Positions 62,084 to 64,000 of a DNA stretch of 64,000 nucleotides are shown piece after piece. Origin of the DNA: Blastocatellia bacterium. GTDB taxonomy: Bacteria; Acidobacteriota; Blastocatellia; Pyrinomonadales; Pyrinomonadaceae. The notes beneath the pieces were generated by a model. That model did no database searches and was not told the DNA's origin. It saw only the letters and a list, made by a program, of their open reading frames with translations. Position numbers and translations under genes: made by a program. Every line of letters starts with the position of its first letter. Position 1 is the stretch's first letter. The stretch is from positions 372,001 through 436,000 of the forward strand of contig PMSM01000014.1 of the NCBI GenBank assembly GCA_003168335.1, written 5' to 3'.

Positions 62084-64000
62084 ATGACTAGCCGCACAGT
62101 CACAATCGATGGCAACGACGCCGCCGCACACGTTGCTTACAAAACCAACGAAGTGATAGCGATCTATCCGATCACTCCGTCTTCGCCGATGGGTGAATCG
62201 GCTGACGCCTGGGCCGCCCATGACGACAAGAACATCTGGGGCATGACGCCGCTGGTGCGCGAACTGCAATCCGAAGGTGGCGCCGCGGGAACCGTCCATG
62301 GCTCGCTGCAAACCGGCGCCCTGACTACCACTTTCACCGCAAGCCAGGGCCTGCTCCTGATGATCCCCAACATGTTCAAGATCGCCGGCGAGCAGACCAG
62401 CACCGTTTTTCACATCGCCGCGCGATCCATAGCCACGCATGCTCTGTCGATTTTCGGCGATCACAGCGACGTGATGGCTGCACGCTCGACAGGTTGGGGG
62501 ATGCTTTTCGCTAACTCGATCCAGGAGGTGATGGACTTTGCATTGATCTCTCAGGCCACCACCTTAGAAGCGCGTGTTCCCTTCCTGCATGTCTTTGACG
62601 GCTTTCGCACTTCGCATGAGGTGATGAAGATCCGGGAACTTTCTGACGAAGAGATTCGCGCGATGATCGATGATCAACTGGTGCAAGCGCATCGCCGGCG
62701 AGCGCTCACGCCCGATCATCCGGTGATGCGCGGCACGGCACAGAATCCTGACGTGTTCTTTCAATCACGCGAGCGGGCCAATTCGCTCTACACCGAAACC
62801 CCCGCGATCGTGGGACGCGTCATGGACAAATTCGCAGCTCTCACCGGGCGGCAATATCGGTTGTTTGACTATGTGGGCGCGCCCGATGCCGAGCGCGTGA
62901 TTGTAATGATGGGATCGGGATGCGAAACAGCCGAAGAGACCGTCACGGCTTTGTGTGCCCGCGGCGAAAAAGTCGGACTCTTGAAAGTCCGTCTGTACCG
63001 GCCATTCTCAGTAGACAGTTTTATCGCGGCCCTACCCGCGTCCGTCCGGACTATCGCGGTTTTGGATCGCACAAAAGAACCGGGCGGCGCGGGCGAGCCG
63101 CTCTATCAGGACGTGGTGACGGCGATCAGCGAAGCGTGTCAGAAGCCCGACCGTCAGGGAGGGCAAGCAGCCCTTGCTCACGCGCGGGCTTCTGACACTC
63201 CGCCGCGCATCATTGGCGGGCGCTATGGACTTGGTTCGAAAGAGTTCACGCCGGCGATGGCCAAGTCCGTGTTCGACGAGATGACCAAGCCTGCGCCGAA
63301 GAATCATTTTAGCGTCGGGATCACTGACGACCTTACTTTCACCAGTCTCGATGTCGATCCGAATTTCAATACCGAGCCCGAGGGGCAAGTCCGTGCGTTA
63401 TTCTGGGGCCTGGGCGCCGACGGCACGGTTAGCGCGAACAAGAATTCGATCAAGATCATCGGCGAAGAGACCCCGAATTACGCGCAGGGTTACTTCGTTT
63501 ATGATTCCAAGAAGGCGGGCGCGATGACCGTGTCGCACCTGCGCTTTGGACCCGAGCCAATCAAGAGCACCTATCTCATTCAGCGCGCCAGCTTCATCGC
63601 GGTCCATCAGTTCGACTTCCTGAACCGCTATCAGGTGCTCGACGCGGCCGAAGATGGCGCCACGCTGCTTTTGAATAGTCCATATGACGCGAATGAAGTG
63701 TGGGCCAACCTGCCGCGCCCGGTGCAAGAGACGATCATCGCCAAACGGATTAAGGTCCACACGATCAATGCCTACGCCGTGGCTAAAGAGAATCAGCTTG
63801 GCAATCGCACCAACACGATTATGCAGACCTGCTTTTTCGCCATCAGCGGCGTGCTGCCGCGCGAGGAAGCAATCACAAAAATCAAGGAATCGATCCGCAA
63901 GACTTACGGTAAGCGCGGTGAACCAGTCGTGCGACAAAACTTCGCGGCCGTCGATGCCGCACTTGCGCACTTGCATGAAGTGACGATACCGGCTGAGGCG
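62084..64000 (+). CDS. nifJ: Pyruvate:ferredoxin (flavodoxin) oxidoreductase, N-terminal part (cut by window end)
   Basis: The first 639 residues of a PFOR. Domain I with YPITPSSPMGE (about 27-37), the LQSEGGAAGTVHGSL and SQGLLLMIPNMFKIAGE segments, domain II (VMMGSGCETAEE) and the IGGRYGLGSKEFTP junction lead into domain III with an NTEPEGQ..FWGLGADGTV stretch. It oxidises pyruvate with CoA to acetyl-CoA and CO2, reducing ferredoxin or flavodoxin. ATG 62084 follows GGTAGGAG. Odd point: about 20 residues between domain II and the GGRYGL segment are encoded by a palindromic repeat (63136-63198), kept in frame. The C-terminal ferredoxin and TPP domains lie beyond the window. Confidence 0.93.
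   Translation, partial: MTSRTVTIDGNDAAAHVAYKTNEVIAIYPITPSSPMGESADAWAAHDDKNIWGMTPLVRELQSEGGAAGTVHGSLQTGALTTTFTASQGLLLMIPNMFKIAGEQTSTVFHIAARSIATHALSIFGDHSDVMAARSTGWGMLFANSIQEVMDFALISQATTLEARVPFLHVFDGFRTSHEVMKIRELSDEEIRAMIDDQLVQAHRRRALTPDHPVMRGTAQNPDVFFQSRERANSLYTETPAIVGRVMDKFAALTGRQYRLFDYVGAPDAERVIVMMGSGCETAEETVTALCARGEKVGLLKVRLYRPFSVDSFIAALPASVRTIAVLDRTKEPGGAGEPLYQDVVTAISEACQKPDRQGGQAALAHARASDTPPRIIGGRYGLGSKEFTPAMAKSVFDEMTKPAPKNHFSVGITDDLTFTSLDVDPNFNTEPEGQVRALFWGLGADGTVSANKNSIKIIGEETPNYAQGYFVYDSKKAGAMTVSHLRFGPEPIKSTYLIQRASFIAVHQFDFLNRYQVLDAAEDGATLLLNSPYDANEVWANLPRPVQETIIAKRIKVHTINAYAVAKENQLGNRTNTIMQTCFFAISGVLPREEAITKIKESIRKTYGKRGEPVVRQNFAAVDAALAHLHEVTIPAEA
63136..63198. repeat. Repeat family E, copy 2, inside nifJ
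   Basis: Perfect 14-bp arms GTGTCAGAAGCCCG (63136-63149) and CGGGCTTCTGACAC (63185-63198), with an inner GCAAG/CTTGC pair. The part 63169-63198 is the inverse of the intergenic element at 47317-47346 (29 of 30). It is translated as about 21 residues without a stop or frameshift. Confidence 0.8.

Overview
The window is a GC-rich bacterial chromosome segment. Gene starts carry clear Shine-Dalgarno sites (AAGGAG-type), and the intergenic spaces are littered with several families of palindromic repeats. Long multihaem cytochromes with Sec signals, an MtrB/PioB-like barrel, Rieske proteins with twin-arginine leaders and feoAB point to a Gram-negative with versatile respiration. The repeat style and gene mix recall Acidobacteriota (Blastocatellia type); this is inference, because no rRNA gene is present to test it.

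Layout. (1) 0.2-3.7 kb: a Spy/CpxP-like periplasmic protein, then feoA-feoB-(FeoB-associated Cys-rich protein) for Fe(II) uptake behind a perfect Fur-box-like palindrome. (2) 4.2-11.8 kb: a plus-strand cluster with a HemY-like flavoprotein, a metal-ligand-poor amidohydrolase-fold protein, a BadH-like SDR, and four genes with the composition of an ATP-dependent (class I, bzdNOPQ-like) benzoyl-CoA reductase: two 2-hydroxyacyl-CoA-dehydratase-like subunits and two unlike ASKHA ATPase subunits. (3) 11.9-15.5 kb: housekeeping and envelope genes (zinc-ribbon membrane protein, PD40 propeller, L,D-transpeptidase, asnA). (4) 15.7-45.3 kb: a stress and low-oxygen-survival type island. It holds DUF5335 proteins, a BCAM0308-family protein, a molybdopterin formate-dehydrogenase-like enzyme, three P-type ATPases of three subfamilies, FMN-binding split-barrel proteins, BON, DUF883 and DUF4404 proteins, a GNAT/acyl-CoA-synthetase fusion, an ABC ATPase, tandem Usp, an NtrBC-like two-component pair and a glutamate-cysteine-ligase/CBS fusion. 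(5) 45.6-60.5 kb: a minus-strand respiratory locus with 58 canonical CXXCH motifs in eight cytochromes, plus a Rieske/cytochrome b pair, an MtrB/PioB-like barrel and a DmsE/MtrA-like decahaem protein, headed by a Crp/Fnr-family gene. (6) 61-64 kb: a Cys-rich paralogue, Hsp20 and the 5' part of nifJ (pyruvate:ferredoxin oxidoreductase), cut by the window end.

How they may work together (inference). Pyruvate:ferredoxin oxidoreductase could supply reduced ferredoxin, the usual donor for class I benzoyl-CoA reductases. Quinol electrons could leave through three kinds of inner-membrane oxidoreductase encoded side by side: ImcH-like (NapC/NirT), CbcL-like (multihaem fused to cytochrome b) and a Rieske/cytochrome b/multihaem complex. 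Periplasmic cytochromes would then lead to an MtrAB-like porin-cytochrome conduit. Fur-controlled Fe(II) uptake and Crp/Fnr-type operators fit life at an oxic/anoxic, metal-rich boundary. The best candidate for a little-described system is this contiguous extracellular-electron-transfer locus. A pair of paralogous Cys-rich small proteins (42.8 and 61.0 kb) of unrecognised family lies outside it on both sides.
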